In this document: positions 1 to 9,455 of the stretch, piece after piece
Position numbering within the stretch: the first letter of the stretch is position 1
Layout of the letters: each line of letters starts with the position of its first letter
Assembly (NCBI RefSeq): GCF_012396185.1
Contig: NZ_JAAXOW010000003.1
Location: 310,001-374,000 of the forward strand
Direction of reading: 5' to 3'
Length of the DNA: 64,000 nt
Source: Sanguibacter hominis ATCC BAA-789
GTDB lineage: Bacteria; Actinomycetota; Actinomycetes; Actinomycetales; Cellulomonadaceae
Notes under the pieces: model-generated
The model's input: the letters and a program-made list of their open reading frames with translations, nothing else
Databases searched by the model: none
Told to the model about the DNA's origin: nothing
Translations under genes and position numbers: made by a program

Positions 1-489
1 ATGGACGCGCGGGCCAGCAGCAGCGCGGGCGACCGCGCGATGTCGGGGCTGGCGGACGCGGCTCCCGAGGCGGAGCCGAGCGGCGTCCCTCTCAGCGGTG
101 AGAGCGCGCTCGAGGCCTCCCTTCCCGCGGACGTCCCAGGTTTCGGCACGGACGGGTTCTTCCCGGTGTCCGCGCCCGACGGCGTGCAGGCCTACCGGGC
201 CGATTTCGTCCCCGTCGTCGCGACGGCGAAGGACGAGCCGGTGCACGTCGAGGTGTCGACGTGGCCCACGACGACGGCCGCGCTCAGCGCGGGCGACGAC
301 GCGATGCGTTCCGTCGTCGACCAGGGCGGCAAGGTCCGCAAGGTGCCCCGCGGCCTGCCGGAGGACGCGCGCAGGGCGGACGTCGACGGTCGGGCCACGG
401 TCGTGTGGACGAGGTTCACGACGACGTTCGTCGTCGTCGGCACCCCCGGTCAGGCTGCGTCGCTCGCCCGCGAGCTCGACCTCGGCTGA
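1..489 (+). CDS. Unknown protein, probably 5'-truncated by the window edge
   Basis: An open frame runs from the first base to a TGA at 487-489 (162 codons). The ATG at base 1 may be an internal methionine, because no upstream sequence is available to judge the start. The first 45 or so residues are Ala/Ser/Glu/Pro-rich and low complexity. Residues from about 46 onward look like a small folded domain (FGTDGFFPVSAPDG, then alternating hydrophobic stretches ending TTFVVVGTPGQAASLARELD). I do not recognise the family. It ends 29 bases before argS and is probably transcribed toward it, but argS seems to have its own leaderless promoter. It is coding with good confidence; function is unassigned. 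Confidence 0.6.
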   Translation: MDARASSSAGDRAMSGLADAAPEAEPSGVPLSGESALEASLPADVPGFGTDGFFPVSAPDGVQAYRADFVPVVATAKDEPVHVEVSTWPTTTAALSAGDDAMRSVVDQGGKVRKVPRGLPEDARRADVDGRATVVWTRFTTTFVVVGTPGQAASLARELDLG

Positions 490-506
490 CGCCCTTCCCG
501 CGCCGG

Positions 507-512
507 TAAGAT
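507..512 (+). promoter_or_regulatory. Candidate -10 box of a leaderless argS transcript
   Basis: TAAGAT lies 6 bases before the GTG start of argS, and no purine-rich ribosome binding site sits between them. In actinobacteria a TANNNT box 6-7 bases before the start codon typically gives a leaderless mRNA. This is inferred from spacing only. Confidence 0.5.
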
Positions 513-518
513 GGCCCG

Positions 519-2198
519 GTGACCCCTCTCGAGCTTTCTCACGCGATCAGTGCCGCCCTGGCAGCGGCCGTCTCCGACGGTGCGCTGGCCCTCCCTGTCG
601 AGGACGTGCCGGAGTCCGTCCACGTCGAGCGTCCGCGTCAGCGCGAGCACGGCGACTGGGCGACGAACGTGGCGCTGCAGCTCGCCAAGAAGGCGGGCAT
701 CGCGCCGCGTGCGCTCGCTGAGGACCTCGCGGCGCGTCTCGCGTCGACGCCGGGCGTCGCGAAGGTCGACGTCGCAGGCCCGGGCTTCCTGAACATCACG
801 CTCGACGCTGCCGCTGCGGGTTCGCTCGCTCGCACGATCGTCGAGGCGGGTGCCGCCTACGGGCGCGGCGACGCGGAGGCGGGGCGCCGCATCAACCTCG
901 AGTTCGTCTCGGCGAACCCGACGGGCCCGATCCACATCGGTGGCGTGCGCTGGGCTGCCGTCGGTGACTCGCTCGCGCGGGTCCTCGAGGCTGCGGGCGC
1001 CGAGGTGACGCGCGAGTACTACTTCAACGACCACGGCGCGCAGATCGACCGCTTCGCTCGGTCGCTGCTCGCTCGTGCCAAGGGCGAGGCTGCGCCTGAG
1101 GACGGGTACGGCGGCCAGTACATCGAGGACATCGCCACGGCAGTGATCGCAGACGCCGTCGCCGCCGGTGATCCCGACCCGCGCACGCTGCCCGACGACG
1201 AGGCGCAGGAGGTCTTCCGTGCCCGCGGCGTCGAGCGCATGTTCGGTGAGATCAAGGAGTCGCTGCACGGCTTCGGCGTGGACTTCGACGTGTACTTCCA
1301 CGAGGACGAGCTGCACGAGTCGGGTGCGGTCGACCGCGCGATCGAGCGGCTGCGCGCCGCCGGCCACATCTTCGAGGCCGACGGCGCGACGTGGCTGCGC
1401 ACGACGACCTTCGGCGACGACAAGGACCGCGTCGTCATCAAGTCGGACGGCGAGGCCGCCTACATCGCGGGTGACATCGCCTACTACCTCGACAAGCGTG
1501 AGCGAGGTTTCGACGACGCGATCCTCATGCTCGGTGCCGACCACCACGGGTACGTCTCCCGGATGATGGCCGTCTGCGCGGCGTTCGGCGACGAGCCGGG
1601 TCGCAACCTGCAGATCCTCATCGGCCAGCTCGTCAACCTGGTGCGCGACGGCGAGCCCGTGCGCATGTCGAAGCGCGCCGGCACGGTCGTCACGCTCGAG
1701 GACCTGGTCGACGCTGTCGGCGTCGACGCTGCGCGCTACTCGCTCGCGCGCTCGTCGAGCGACTCGACGATCGACCTCGACCTCGGCGTCCTCGCGAGCG
1801 CGACGAACGAGAACCCCGTCTACTACGTGCAGTACGCGCACGCGCGCACCGCGAACGTCGCGCGCAACGCGGCCGAGCACGGGGTGCGCCGCGAGGACGG
1901 GTTCGACCCGTCGCTCCTCACCCACGAGACCGAGGCGGCCCTGCTGGGCATGCTCACGGACTTCCCGCGCGTCGTCGCGCAGGCTGCGCAGCTGCGCGAG
2001 CCGCACCGTGTCGCGCGGTATGCGGAGGCGCTCGCGGGCAGCTACCACAAGTGGTACGGCGAGTGCCGCGTGACGCCGCTCGGCGACGCGCCCGTCGAGG
2101 ACGTGCACCGCACGCGCCTGTGGCTCAACGACGCGACGCGCCAGGTCCTGGCCAACGCTCTGGGCCTCCTCGGGGTCAGCGCGCCGGAGCGGATGTGA
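519..2198 (+). CDS. argS: Arginyl-tRNA synthetase
   Basis: A class I aminoacyl-tRNA synthetase that charges tRNA-Arg with arginine in the cytoplasm. The product is 559 residues, normal for the family. The N-terminal additional domain (roughly 1-110) is followed by the catalytic Rossmann fold with [12 protein letters not shown], whose HIGG is near residues 139-142, and FNDHGAQ. The MSKR signature is near 383-386. The C-terminal anticodon-binding DALR domain contains [10 protein letters not shown]. The GTG start fits the leaderless -10 box just upstream. The stop overlaps the GTG of lysA (GTGA), a linkage conserved in many actinobacteria. Confidence 0.97.
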   Translation: MTPLELSHAISAALAAAVSDGALALPVEDVPESVHVERPRQREHGDWATNVALQLAKKAGIAPRALAEDLAARLASTPGVAKVDVAGPGFLNITLDAAAAGSLARTIVEAGAAYGRGDAEAGRRINLEFVSANPTGPIHIGGVRWAAVGDSLARVLEAAGAEVTREYYFNDHGAQIDRFARSLLARAKGEAAPEDGYGGQYIEDIATAVIADAVAAGDPDPRTLPDDEAQEVFRARGVERMFGEIKESLHGFGVDFDVYFHEDELHESGAVDRAIERLRAAGHIFEADGATWLRTTTFGDDKDRVVIKSDGEAAYIAGDIAYYLDKRERGFDDAILMLGADHHGYVSRMMAVCAAFGDEPGRNLQILIGQLVNLVRDGEPVRMSKRAGTVVTLEDLVDAVGVDAARYSLARSSSDSTIDLDLGVLASATNENPVYYVQYAHARTANVARNAAEHGVRREDGFDPSLLTHETEAALLGMLTDFPRVVAQAAQLREPHRVARYAEALAGSYHKWYGECRVTPLGDAPVEDVHRTRLWLNDATRQVLANALGLLGVSAPERM

Positions 2199-3601
2199 GC
2201 GCGGCGCCCGCAGGCGCCGCGGTCCCCGGGTACCCCGCGGGCGGGACGACGATCCCGGGCGAGCCGTGGTCGCGCGGTGTGGAGCGTGGCCCTGACGGCG
2301 CGGCGAGCGTCGGCGGGGTGGACGTCCGCGACCTCGCGGCGCAGCACGGCACGCCCGCGTACGTCGTCGACGAGCGGGACGTGCGCGAGCGTGCGCGGGC
2401 CTACCGCGAGGCGTTCGAGATGGCGTTTGCCGAGATCGGTGCGGGCGTCGACGTCTACTACGCGGGCAAGGCGTTCCTCTCGGTGGGCTTCGCCCGCTGG
2501 GTGCACGCGGAGGGTCTGCGCATCGACACCGCGTCGGGCGGCGAGATGGAGACGGCGCTGCGCGCCGGCGTCCCGGGCAGCGACCTGGGCCTGCACGGCA
2601 ACAACAAGTCGGACCAGGAGATCGCTCGCGCGCTCGAGGTCGGCGTCGGGCGGATCATCGTCGACTCGCTCGTCGAGATCGAGCGCGTGGCCGACGCCGC
2701 CGCTGCGGCGGGCGTCCGCGCGCCGGTCATGGTGCGCGTGACGACGGGCGTCCACGCGGGCGGGCACGAGTACATCTCGACCGCGCACGAGGACCAGAAG
2801 TTCGGCCTGTCGATGGCGCCGGGGGAGGGCGGCCAGGACGCGTCGGCGATGGTCGCGCTGCTCGCTGTCCTCGCGCGTCCCGAGCTCGAGCTGCTCGGTA
2901 TCCACTCGCACATCGGCTCGCAGATCCTCGACCCGTCGGGCTTCGAGGTCGCGGCTGAGAAGGTTCTCGGTCTTCGCGCCGAGCTCGCGGAGCGCACGGG
3001 CGTGCTGGTCCCGGAGGTCGACCTCGGCGGGGGCTACGGCATCGCGTACCTCCCGGGCGAGGTCGCGCTCGACCCGGCGCGCATCGCGAAGGACGTCGCG
3101 GCGTCGGTCGCGCAGTCCGCGGCGCGCCTCGGCACGCCGCTGCCGCGCTTCTCGATCGAGCCCGGGCGCTCGATCGCGGGCCCGGCCGGCCTGACGCTCT
3201 ACACGGTCGGCACGGTCAAGCCCGTGCGCACCGACGACGGCGTGCGCACGTACGTGTCCGTCGACGGCGGCATGAGCGACAACATCCGGCCTGCCCTGTA
3301 CGGCGCGGCGTACCACGCCGAGATCGTGGGGCGGCTCTCGGTCGCGGAGCCGGTGCTCGCGCGCGTCGTCGGCAAGCACTGCGAGTCGGGCGACATCGTC
3401 GTCCACGACGTCTACCTGCCGGGTGACGTCGCGGCAGGCGACCTGCTCGCCGTCGCAGCGACCGGCGCGTACGGACGGTCGATGGCCTCGAACTACAACA
3501 TGCTCACGCGGCCCCCCGTCGTCGCGGTGCGCGACGGCGCGAGCACGGTGCTCGTCCGGCGCGAGACGGTCGACGACCTGCTCGCCCTGGACGAGGGCTG
3601 A
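2195..3601 (+). CDS. lysA: Diaminopimelate decarboxylase
   Basis: A PLP enzyme that decarboxylates meso-diaminopimelate to L-lysine, the last step of lysine synthesis. The fold-type III barrel carries the PLP lysine in YYAGKA (about K92), the glycine-rich phosphate loop GGGYGI, HIGSQ and EPGRSI. The C-terminal beta domain supplies CESGD, which contributes to the partner active site. I chose the GTG at 2195, which overlaps the argS stop and gives 468 residues. The frame stays open further upstream, but only through argS coding sequence. It opens an aspartate-family run (lysA, hom, thrC, thrB). Confidence 0.95.
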   Translation: MSAAPAGAAVPGYPAGGTTIPGEPWSRGVERGPDGAASVGGVDVRDLAAQHGTPAYVVDERDVRERARAYREAFEMAFAEIGAGVDVYYAGKAFLSVGFARWVHAEGLRIDTASGGEMETALRAGVPGSDLGLHGNNKSDQEIARALEVGVGRIIVDSLVEIERVADAAAAAGVRAPVMVRVTTGVHAGGHEYISTAHEDQKFGLSMAPGEGGQDASAMVALLAVLARPELELLGIHSHIGSQILDPSGFEVAAEKVLGLRAELAERTGVLVPEVDLGGGYGIAYLPGEVALDPARIAKDVAASVAQSAARLGTPLPRFSIEPGRSIAGPAGLTLYTVGTVKPVRTDDGVRTYVSVDGGMSDNIRPALYGAAYHAEIVGRLSVAEPVLARVVGKHCESGDIVVHDVYLPGDVAAGDLLAVAATGAYGRSMASNYNMLTRPPVVAVRDGASTVLVRRETVDDLLALDEG

Positions 3602-3799
3602 GCACCCGTATCCTGAGACGGTCGGCCTCGGGCTGACCGCACGCGGGAGGATCGTGGCGCCGGCGAGGACGCGAACGGCCCGCACGGGTCCCGTCACGCC
3701 GGCTCTGACGCATGACAGGCAGGACGTGCGCCCCGGCGGTCGACGGCGCGGCGCACGACGGCCGCGCGCACGCGCGGCACGGACGAAGGGTGTGGTCAC

Positions 3800-5089
3800 G
3801 TGGTGGCACCGAAGGAGGCGCTCCGCGTCGGCCTGCTCGGGTGCGGGGTCGTCGGATCGCAGGTCGCACGCCTGCTCGTCGAGCAGGCGGGGGACCTCGC
3901 GGCGCGCGTGGGCGCCCCGCTCGAGCTCGTCGGCGTCGCGGTGCGTGACACGACGAAGCCGCGTGACGGCGTCGCCCCGGAGCTCCTGACGGACGACGCG
4001 CACGGCCTGGTCGCGCGGTGCGACATCGTCGTCGAGGTGCTCGGCGGCATCGAGCCCGCGCGCTCCCTCATCCTCGAGGCGTTCGCCGCCGGCGCGAGCG
4101 TCGTGACCGCGAACAAGGCGCTCCTCGCCCAGGACGGCCCCACCCTGTACTCGGCTGCCGACGCCGCGGGCGTCGACCTGTACTTCGAGGCTGCGGTGGC
4201 CGGGGCGATCCCGCTCGTGCGGCCCCTGCGCGAGTCGCTCGCAGGCGACCGCGTCACGCGGGTCCTCGGCATCGTCAACGGCACGACGAACTACATCCTC
4301 GACGAGATGACCACGAAGGGCCTCGCGTTCGACGAGGTGCTGCGCGCGGCGCAGGAGCTCGGCTACGCCGAGGCCGACCCGACGGCGGACGTTGAAGGGC
4401 ACGATGCCGCGTCGAAGGCTGCGATCCTCGCGTCGCTCGCGTTCCACACGCGCGTCTCGCTCGACGACGTCGCGTGCGAGGGCATCACGAAGATCTCCGC
4501 CGACGACGTCGCGTGGGCGACGGAGACCGGTCACGTCATCAAGCTGCTCGCGATCGCCGAGATGACCGAGGCAGGCGTGTCCGCCCGCGTGCACCCTGCG
4601 CTGCTGCCCGCACGCCACCCGCTCGCGGGTGTCCGCGGTGCGTTCAACGCGGTGTTCGTCGAGGCGGCGGCAGCCGGGCCGCTCATGTTCTACGGCCAGG
4701 GCGCGGGCGGCGCCCCGACCGCGTCGGCCGTCATCGGCGACGTCGTCTCGGTCGCCCGCCACCGCGTGCTCGGCGGCAAGGGCCCCGACGAGTCGAGCTA
4801 CGCGTCCCACCCGCTCGCCCCTGCGGACGCCGCGGTGACGAGCTACCAGTTCCGCCTGCGCGTCGAGGACCAGCCCGGCGTGCTCGCACGTGTCGCGCAG
4901 GTCGTCGCGGAGCACGGCGTGTCGATCGAGGCGATGCGCCAGCAGGGCACGCCTGCTGGCGGCGTCGCGAACCTCGTGCTGACGACGCACCGCGCTCCCG
5001 AGGCCGCGCTCGCCGCGACGGTCGCGGCGGTCGCCGAGCTCGACGTCGTCCAGGAAGTCACCTCCGTTCTGAGAGTCGAGGGAGCCTGA
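3800..5089 (+). CDS. hom: Homoserine dehydrogenase with C-terminal ACT domain
   Basis: NAD(P)H-dependent reduction of aspartate semialdehyde to homoserine, the branch point to threonine and methionine. The product is 429 residues. The N-terminal Rossmann motif is [10 protein letters not shown]. The catalytic and substrate region contains [11 protein letters not shown] and [13 protein letters not shown]. The C-terminal ACT domain (about 350-425, from [14 protein letters not shown]) suggests feedback control by an amino acid, normally threonine. The start is the first of two tandem GTG codons. The 198-base gap after lysA holds a possible -10 box (TATCCT at 3609-3614), so hom may have its own promoter. 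The stop overlaps the thrC ATG by one base. Confidence 0.95.
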   Translation: MVAPKEALRVGLLGCGVVGSQVARLLVEQAGDLAARVGAPLELVGVAVRDTTKPRDGVAPELLTDDAHGLVARCDIVVEVLGGIEPARSLILEAFAAGASVVTANKALLAQDGPTLYSAADAAGVDLYFEAAVAGAIPLVRPLRESLAGDRVTRVLGIVNGTTNYILDEMTTKGLAFDEVLRAAQELGYAEADPTADVEGHDAASKAAILASLAFHTRVSLDDVACEGITKISADDVAWATETGHVIKLLAIAEMTEAGVSARVHPALLPARHPLAGVRGAFNAVFVEAAAAGPLMFYGQGAGGAPTASAVIGDVVSVARHRVLGGKGPDESSYASHPLAPADAAVTSYQFRLRVEDQPGVLARVAQVVAEHGVSIEAMRQQGTPAGGVANLVLTTHRAPEAALAATVAAVAELDVVQEVTSVLRVEGA

Positions 5090-6159
5090 TGGCCCACCAG
5101 TGGCAGGGAATCATCCGCGAGTACGCCGACCGGCTGCCCGCGCACGTGCAGTCGTCGATCGTCACGCTCGGTGAGGGCGGCACGCCGCTCGTCCCGGCAC
5201 CGGCGCTGTCGCGCCGCACGGGCGCGGACGTGTACGTGAAGTTCGAGGGCATGAACCCGACGGGCTCGTTCAAGGACCGTGGCATGACGACGGCGATCTC
5301 GGCTGCCGCCGGCCGTGGTGCGAAGGCGGTCGTGTGCGCCTCGACGGGTAACACGTCGGCGTCGGCCGCGGCCTATGCGACCGCTGCGGGCATGACCTGC
5401 GCGGTGCTCGTCCCGGACGGCAAGATCGCGATGGGCAAGCTGAGCCAGGCGGTCGCGCACGGCGCCCGCCTCCTGCAGGTCGACGGGAACTTCGACGACT
5501 GCCTCGTCGCGGCGCGCAAGCTCGCCGAGGTGTACCCGGTCGAGCTCGTGAACTCCGTGAACCCCGACCGCATCGAGGGGCAGAAGACCGGCGCGTTCGA
5601 GATCGTCGACGCGCTCGGCGACGCCCCTGACATCCACGCGCTGCCCGTCGGCAACGCCGGCAACATCACGGCGTACTGGAAGGGCTTCGTCGAGTACGAG
5701 CAGGACGGCCCCGCGACGCGCCGCCCCCAGATGTGGGGCTTCCAGGCCGCAGGTGCTGCGCCCATCGTGGCCGGCCACCCGATCACCGAGCCGGAGACGA
5801 TCGCGACCGCGATCCGGATCGGCAACCCCGCGTCGTGGCAGCAGGCCGAGGAGGCCCGTGACACGTCCGGCGGCGTGATCGAGGCGGTGACCGACGAGGA
5901 GATCCTCGCGGCGCACCGCATCCTGTCGTCCGAGGTCGGCATCTTCGTGGAGCCCGCGTCCGCCGCGGGCGTCGCGGGCGTCCTCAAGCGTGCCGAGGTG
6001 GGTCTCGTCCCCGCCGGGGCGCGCATCACGATCACGGTCACGGGCCACGGCCTGAAGGACCCGCAGTGGGCCTTGCGCACCGCGGACGGTTCCGAGATCG
6101 AGCCGCAGAAGATCTCCGCCGACGTCGTGTCGATCGCGGCCGCGCTCGGTCTCGACTGA
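5089..6159 (+). CDS. thrC: Threonine synthase
   Basis: PLP-dependent conversion of O-phosphohomoserine to threonine. The product is 356 residues, the short class of threonine synthase. The PLP lysine lies in GSFKDRGM (about K62). The phosphate-binding glycine loop is [14 protein letters not shown], and [13 protein letters not shown] is typical of the family. The ATG overlaps the hom stop (TGATG), which implies translational coupling. thrB follows after only three bases, so hom-thrC-thrB form one transcription unit that produces threonine. Confidence 0.96.
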   Translation: MAHQWQGIIREYADRLPAHVQSSIVTLGEGGTPLVPAPALSRRTGADVYVKFEGMNPTGSFKDRGMTTAISAAAGRGAKAVVCASTGNTSASAAAYATAAGMTCAVLVPDGKIAMGKLSQAVAHGARLLQVDGNFDDCLVAARKLAEVYPVELVNSVNPDRIEGQKTGAFEIVDALGDAPDIHALPVGNAGNITAYWKGFVEYEQDGPATRRPQMWGFQAAGAAPIVAGHPITEPETIATAIRIGNPASWQQAEEARDTSGGVIEAVTDEEILAAHRILSSEVGIFVEPASAAGVAGVLKRAEVGLVPAGARITITVTGHGLKDPQWALRTADGSEIEPQKISADVVSIAAALGLD

Positions 6160-6162
6160 GCC

Positions 6163-7083
6163 ATGCGTCTGGGAGCTGACCACGTCCGGGTGACCGTGCC
6201 CGCGACGAGCGCGAACCTGGGGCCCGGTTTCGACGCGCTCGGGCTCGCGCTCGGGCGGCACGACACCGTCGAGGTCCGTGCTATCGGTGCCGCCGAGACG
6301 GTCGTCGAGGTGATCGGCGAGGGTGCGGGCGAGGTCCCGCTCGGCGAGGACCACCTCGTCGTGCGCGCGCTGCGCGCGGCGATCGACCTGGTCGGCGCGC
6401 CGCAGACCGGCCTGCACATGGTCTGCCGCAACGAGATCCCGCACGGCCGGGGCATGGGCTCGTCCGCCGCGGCCGTCGTCGCGGGCATCGTCGCAGCGCG
6501 TGCCCTCATCGCGGACCCCGAGGCGCTCGACGACGACGCGGCGCTCGCGCTCGCGACCGAGTTCGAGGGGCACCCGGACAATGCAGCGCCTGCTCTCGTG
6601 GGCGGCGCGACGATCGCGTGGTCGGGCAGCGAGGGCCCGCGCTCGGCGCGGCTCGAGGTGCACGCCGACGTCGAGCCGTGGGTCTTCGTCCCGACGGTCC
6701 GCCTCGCGACGAAGAAGGCGCGCGGTGTGCTGCCCGCGCAGGTCCCGCACGCGGACGCGGCGTTCAACGCGGGCCGCGCGGCCCTGCTGGTCGAGGCGCT
6801 CACCCGCCGCCCGGACCTGCTCTTCGAGGCGACCGAGGACAGGCTGCACCAGGACTACCGCGCCGAGGTCATGGCGAGCTCGACCGAGCTCGTGCGCGGT
6901 CTGCGGGGTCTCGGCCTGCCGGCCGTCGTCTCGGGCGCGGGCCCGACGGTGCTCGTGCTCGGCCGGGCGAGCGAGGGCGACCGCGTCGCGCAGGCGGTTG
7001 CCGAGCTGCTCGGCGACGATGGCCCGTTCGACGTGCTGACGCCGGGGCTCGACCTCGTCGGTGCGCGCGGCGAACGCCTCTGA
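6163..7083 (+). CDS. thrB: Homoserine kinase
   Basis: A GHMP-family kinase that phosphorylates homoserine with ATP, feeding threonine synthase encoded just upstream. The product is 306 residues. The N-terminal motif VPATSANLGPGFDALGLAL and the ATP-binding loop PHGRGMGSSAAAV (GMGSSA about 97-102) are diagnostic. The C-terminal GHMP motif lies in VVSGAGPTVLVL. The gene starts three bases after the thrC stop. It closes the threonine operon before a 312-base gap to rho. Confidence 0.96.
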   Translation: MRLGADHVRVTVPATSANLGPGFDALGLALGRHDTVEVRAIGAAETVVEVIGEGAGEVPLGEDHLVVRALRAAIDLVGAPQTGLHMVCRNEIPHGRGMGSSAAAVVAGIVAARALIADPEALDDDAALALATEFEGHPDNAAPALVGGATIAWSGSEGPRSARLEVHADVEPWVFVPTVRLATKKARGVLPAQVPHADAAFNAGRAALLVEALTRRPDLLFEATEDRLHQDYRAEVMASSTELVRGLRGLGLPAVVSGAGPTVLVLGRASEGDRVAQAVAELLGDDGPFDVLTPGLDLVGARGERL

Positions 7084-7395
7084 GACACCGGTCGCGGACT
7101 GTGTCGGGGACCTCGGGTGCGATGCTACGATTGCCGTGGTTCCCCGCAGCAGAGCGAATCCGCTCTCGCGACGCCGTGAGCATCCCGCGCGTCAGAGCTC
7201 GACTCGACACGTCCGCGGTCGGGGGAGTCAATCCAGGTCACGTGAGTCAGCCCGCGCACACCGTCGTCGGTGTCGCTCGGCGGCACGCGCGATCGTCGGG
7301 AGCCCACCGCGAGAACGCTCGCGGGTCCGGGCCCCGGCTCCACCCGCGGTCGGCCCACGAGCCGTCTCGCACAACCCCCAGGGGAAGGGTCCTTC
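7084..7395 (+). other. rho leader region: candidate promoter and hairpins, no gene seen
   Basis: This 312-base gap between thrB and rho has no convincing gene. TACGAT at 7126-7131 resembles an actinobacterial -10 box, which would leave a leader of roughly 260 bases. Two short perfect hairpins are visible within it. One pairs 7258-7263 with 7268-7273 (6 bp, TCGT loop). The other pairs 7307-7313 with 7318-7324 (7 bp, AACG loop). A long structured leader is compatible with autoregulation of rho, as known in other bacteria, but nothing here proves it. GGGGAAGG at 7381-7388 is the rho ribosome binding site. Confidence 0.45.
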
Positions 7396-9378
7396 GTGAC
7401 TAACACCATCGATGCCCCCACCGGCGCTATCTCCGCGATGCGCCTCCCCGAGCTGCAGGCCGTCGCCGCGCAGCTCGGCGTGAAGGGCACGTCCAAGATG
7501 CGCAAGAGCGATCTGGTGGACGCCATCAACTCCGCGCGTTCCGGCTCGGGCGCACCTCGCGGCGCGGGCAACGCCCGCAAGAGCACCTCTGCGGACAAGC
7601 CCGCGCAGGCCCCCGCGGCGGAGCAGCCGCGCGATGCCGCCCGCGGCACCGACGACCAGCCTCGCAGCGAGGACCGCCGTGGCGGCGCCAGCTCGGAGGA
7701 CGCGGCAGTGGCCCGCGAGGAGGCCGCCCGCAAGCGTGCCGAGGCACGTCTCGCCGCCAAGGAGCGCCGTCGTGCCGAGCAGGGCGACCAGCGCGGCCAG
7801 GCCGAGCAGGGCTCGGGCCAGGGCGAGGTCAAGGGCCGCGACGCCGTCGCAGCCGACCTCGCCTCGATCGAGCGTGGGCTCGAGCGCGGGCAGCGCTCCC
7901 GCCGCGCGGGTCGTGACGCCGGTGCCCCCCAGCAGGACGGCGAGCGCACCGACAAGGTCGGCGGCGACGAGCGCCGTCGCGAGCGCAACGACCGCCAGGA
8001 CCGGCAGGAGCGCCAGGACCGCCCGCAGCGTGCCCAGGGCGAGCCGCGCCGCCAGCAGCAGGAGAGCCAGGACGACGACGAGCGCGGCGGTCGTCGTCGC
8101 CGCGGGCGCGACCGCTACCGCGACCGGGACCGCAAGCGCGGCCGCACGCCGCGTGGCGCCGCTGACATGGGCGCCGAGGACTTCGAGGTCCACGAGGACG
8201 ACGTCCTGCTCCCCGTCGCGGGCATCCTCGACATCCGCGACAGCTACGCGTCGATCCGCACGACCGGCTACCTGCCGGGTGCGAGCGACGTCTACGTGTC
8301 CCTCGCGCAGGTCAAGAAGAACGGCCTTCGCCGCGGTGACGCGATCACAGGTGCTGTCCGCCAGCCTCGCGAGGGCGAGCAGCCGCAGGTGCACACGGCC
8401 CGCAGCAAGGTGAACCCGCTCGTCCGCCTCGACACGGTCAACGGCATGTCGCCCGCCGAGGCCATGGACCGCCCGGACTTCGCGAAGCTCACGCCCCTGT
8501 ACCCGCAGGAGCGCCTGCGCCTCGAGAACGTCGGCGCGACCAAGCTCACGCCGCGTGTCATCGACATCGTCGCCCCGATCGGCAAGGGCCAGCGCGGCCT
8601 CATCGTCGCGCCCCCCAAGGCGGGCAAGACGATCATCATGCAGCAGATCGCGAACTCCATCACGGCGAACAACCCTGAGGTGCACCTCATGGTCGTGCTC
8701 GTCGACGAGCGGCCTGAAGAGGTCACCGACATGGAGCGGACGGTCCAGGGCGAGGTCATCGCCTCGACGTTCGACCGGCCGGCGTCCGACCACACGATCG
8801 TCGCGGAGCTCGCGATCGAGCGCGCGAAGCGTCTCGTCGAGCTCGGCCAGGACGTCGTCGTGCTGCTCGACTCGCTCACGCGTCTGTCGCGCGCGTACAA
8901 CCTCGCGGCGCCCGCGTCGGGCCGCATCCTCTCCGGTGGTGTGGACGCCTCGGCGCTCTACCCGCCCAAGCGGTTCTTCGGCGCGGCGCGCAACATCGAG
9001 AACGGCGGCTCGCTCACCATCCTCGCGTCGGCGCTCGTCGAGACCGGCTCGAAGATGGACGAGGTGATCTTCGAGGAGTTCAAGGGCACGGGCAACATGG
9101 AGCTGCGCCTGTCCCGCTCGCTCGCCGACAAGCGGATCTTCCCGGCGGTCGACGTCAACGCGTCGGGCACACGTCGCGAGGAGATCCTCATGGGCTCCGA
9201 CGAGCTCAAGATCACCTGGAAGTTGCGTCGTGTGCTCGCCGCGCTCGACCAGCAGCAGGCGATCGAGCTGCTCCTCGGCAAGTTCAAGGAGACCAAGTCG
9301 AACGTCGAGTTCCTCCTGCAGGTGCAGAAGACGACGCCGACCGGTCCGCACGACGACGACGCCGGCAAGACGGTCTGA
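7396..9378 (+). CDS. rho: Transcription termination factor Rho with long actinobacterial insertion
   Basis: A hexameric RNA-dependent ATPase that terminates transcription. The start is GTG 7396, preceded by GGGGAAGG, and gives 660 residues; the frame extends upstream to 7270 but without a ribosome site or homologous-looking residues. Domains: Rho N-terminal helical domain (about 13-47, LPELQAVAAQLGVKG); a long Arg/Asp/Glu/Gln-rich disordered insertion (about 48-258) ending in an RG/RD-rich patch; the RNA-binding cold-shock-like domain (from about 260); and the RecA-like motor with Walker A APPKAGKT near 405-412 and LLDSLTRLSRAYN. The insertion makes it much longer than the 419-residue E. coli protein, which is usual for actinobacteria. 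Confidence 0.96.
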   Translation: MTNTIDAPTGAISAMRLPELQAVAAQLGVKGTSKMRKSDLVDAINSARSGSGAPRGAGNARKSTSADKPAQAPAAEQPRDAARGTDDQPRSEDRRGGASSEDAAVAREEAARKRAEARLAAKERRRAEQGDQRGQAEQGSGQGEVKGRDAVAADLASIERGLERGQRSRRAGRDAGAPQQDGERTDKVGGDERRRERNDRQDRQERQDRPQRAQGEPRRQQQESQDDDERGGRRRRGRDRYRDRDRKRGRTPRGAADMGAEDFEVHEDDVLLPVAGILDIRDSYASIRTTGYLPGASDVYVSLAQVKKNGLRRGDAITGAVRQPREGEQPQVHTARSKVNPLVRLDTVNGMSPAEAMDRPDFAKLTPLYPQERLRLENVGATKLTPRVIDIVAPIGKGQRGLIVAPPKAGKTIIMQQIANSITANNPEVHLMVVLVDERPEEVTDMERTVQGEVIASTFDRPASDHTIVAELAIERAKRLVELGQDVVVLLDSLTRLSRAYNLAAPASGRILSGGVDASALYPPKRFFGAARNIENGGSLTILASALVETGSKMDEVIFEEFKGTGNMELRLSRSLADKRIFPAVDVNASGTRREEILMGSDELKITWKLRRVLAALDQQQAIELLLGKFKETKSNVEFLLQVQKTTPTGPHDDDAGKTV

Positions 9379-9395
9379 CCGTCACCTCCCGGCAT

Positions 9396-9435
9396 GACGA
9401 AGCCCCCGCGACCTCGTGGTCGCGGGGGCTTCGTC
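9396..9435. terminator. Perfect 18-bp hairpin, bidirectional terminator for rho and the glycosyltransferase
   Basis: Bases 9396-9413 pair perfectly with 9418-9435 around a TCGT loop. It lies 17 bases after the rho stop and 20 bases beyond the stop of the convergent glycosyltransferase gene, so it can serve both. There is no clear T-run, as is common for actinobacterial terminators. Confidence 0.85.
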
Positions 9436-9455
9436 GAGTGTGCGCCGCGCGCTGA

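Noticed and set aside
3602-3799. Threonine leader-peptide attenuator before hom
   Set aside because: The short frame starting at 3712 shows no run of Thr or Ile codons, and no clean terminator/antiterminator pair was found.
2042-4990. 982-codon open frame on the minus strand across lysA and hom
   Set aside because: It lies opposite two well-supported genes, is extremely Arg/Asp/Val-rich with no recognisable domain, and reflects the GC-rich third codon positions of the plus-strand genes.
7228-9351. 707-codon minus-strand frame opposite rho
   Set aside because: Composition is low complexity and mirrors the Rho coding strand; it has no ribosome site and no plausible fold.
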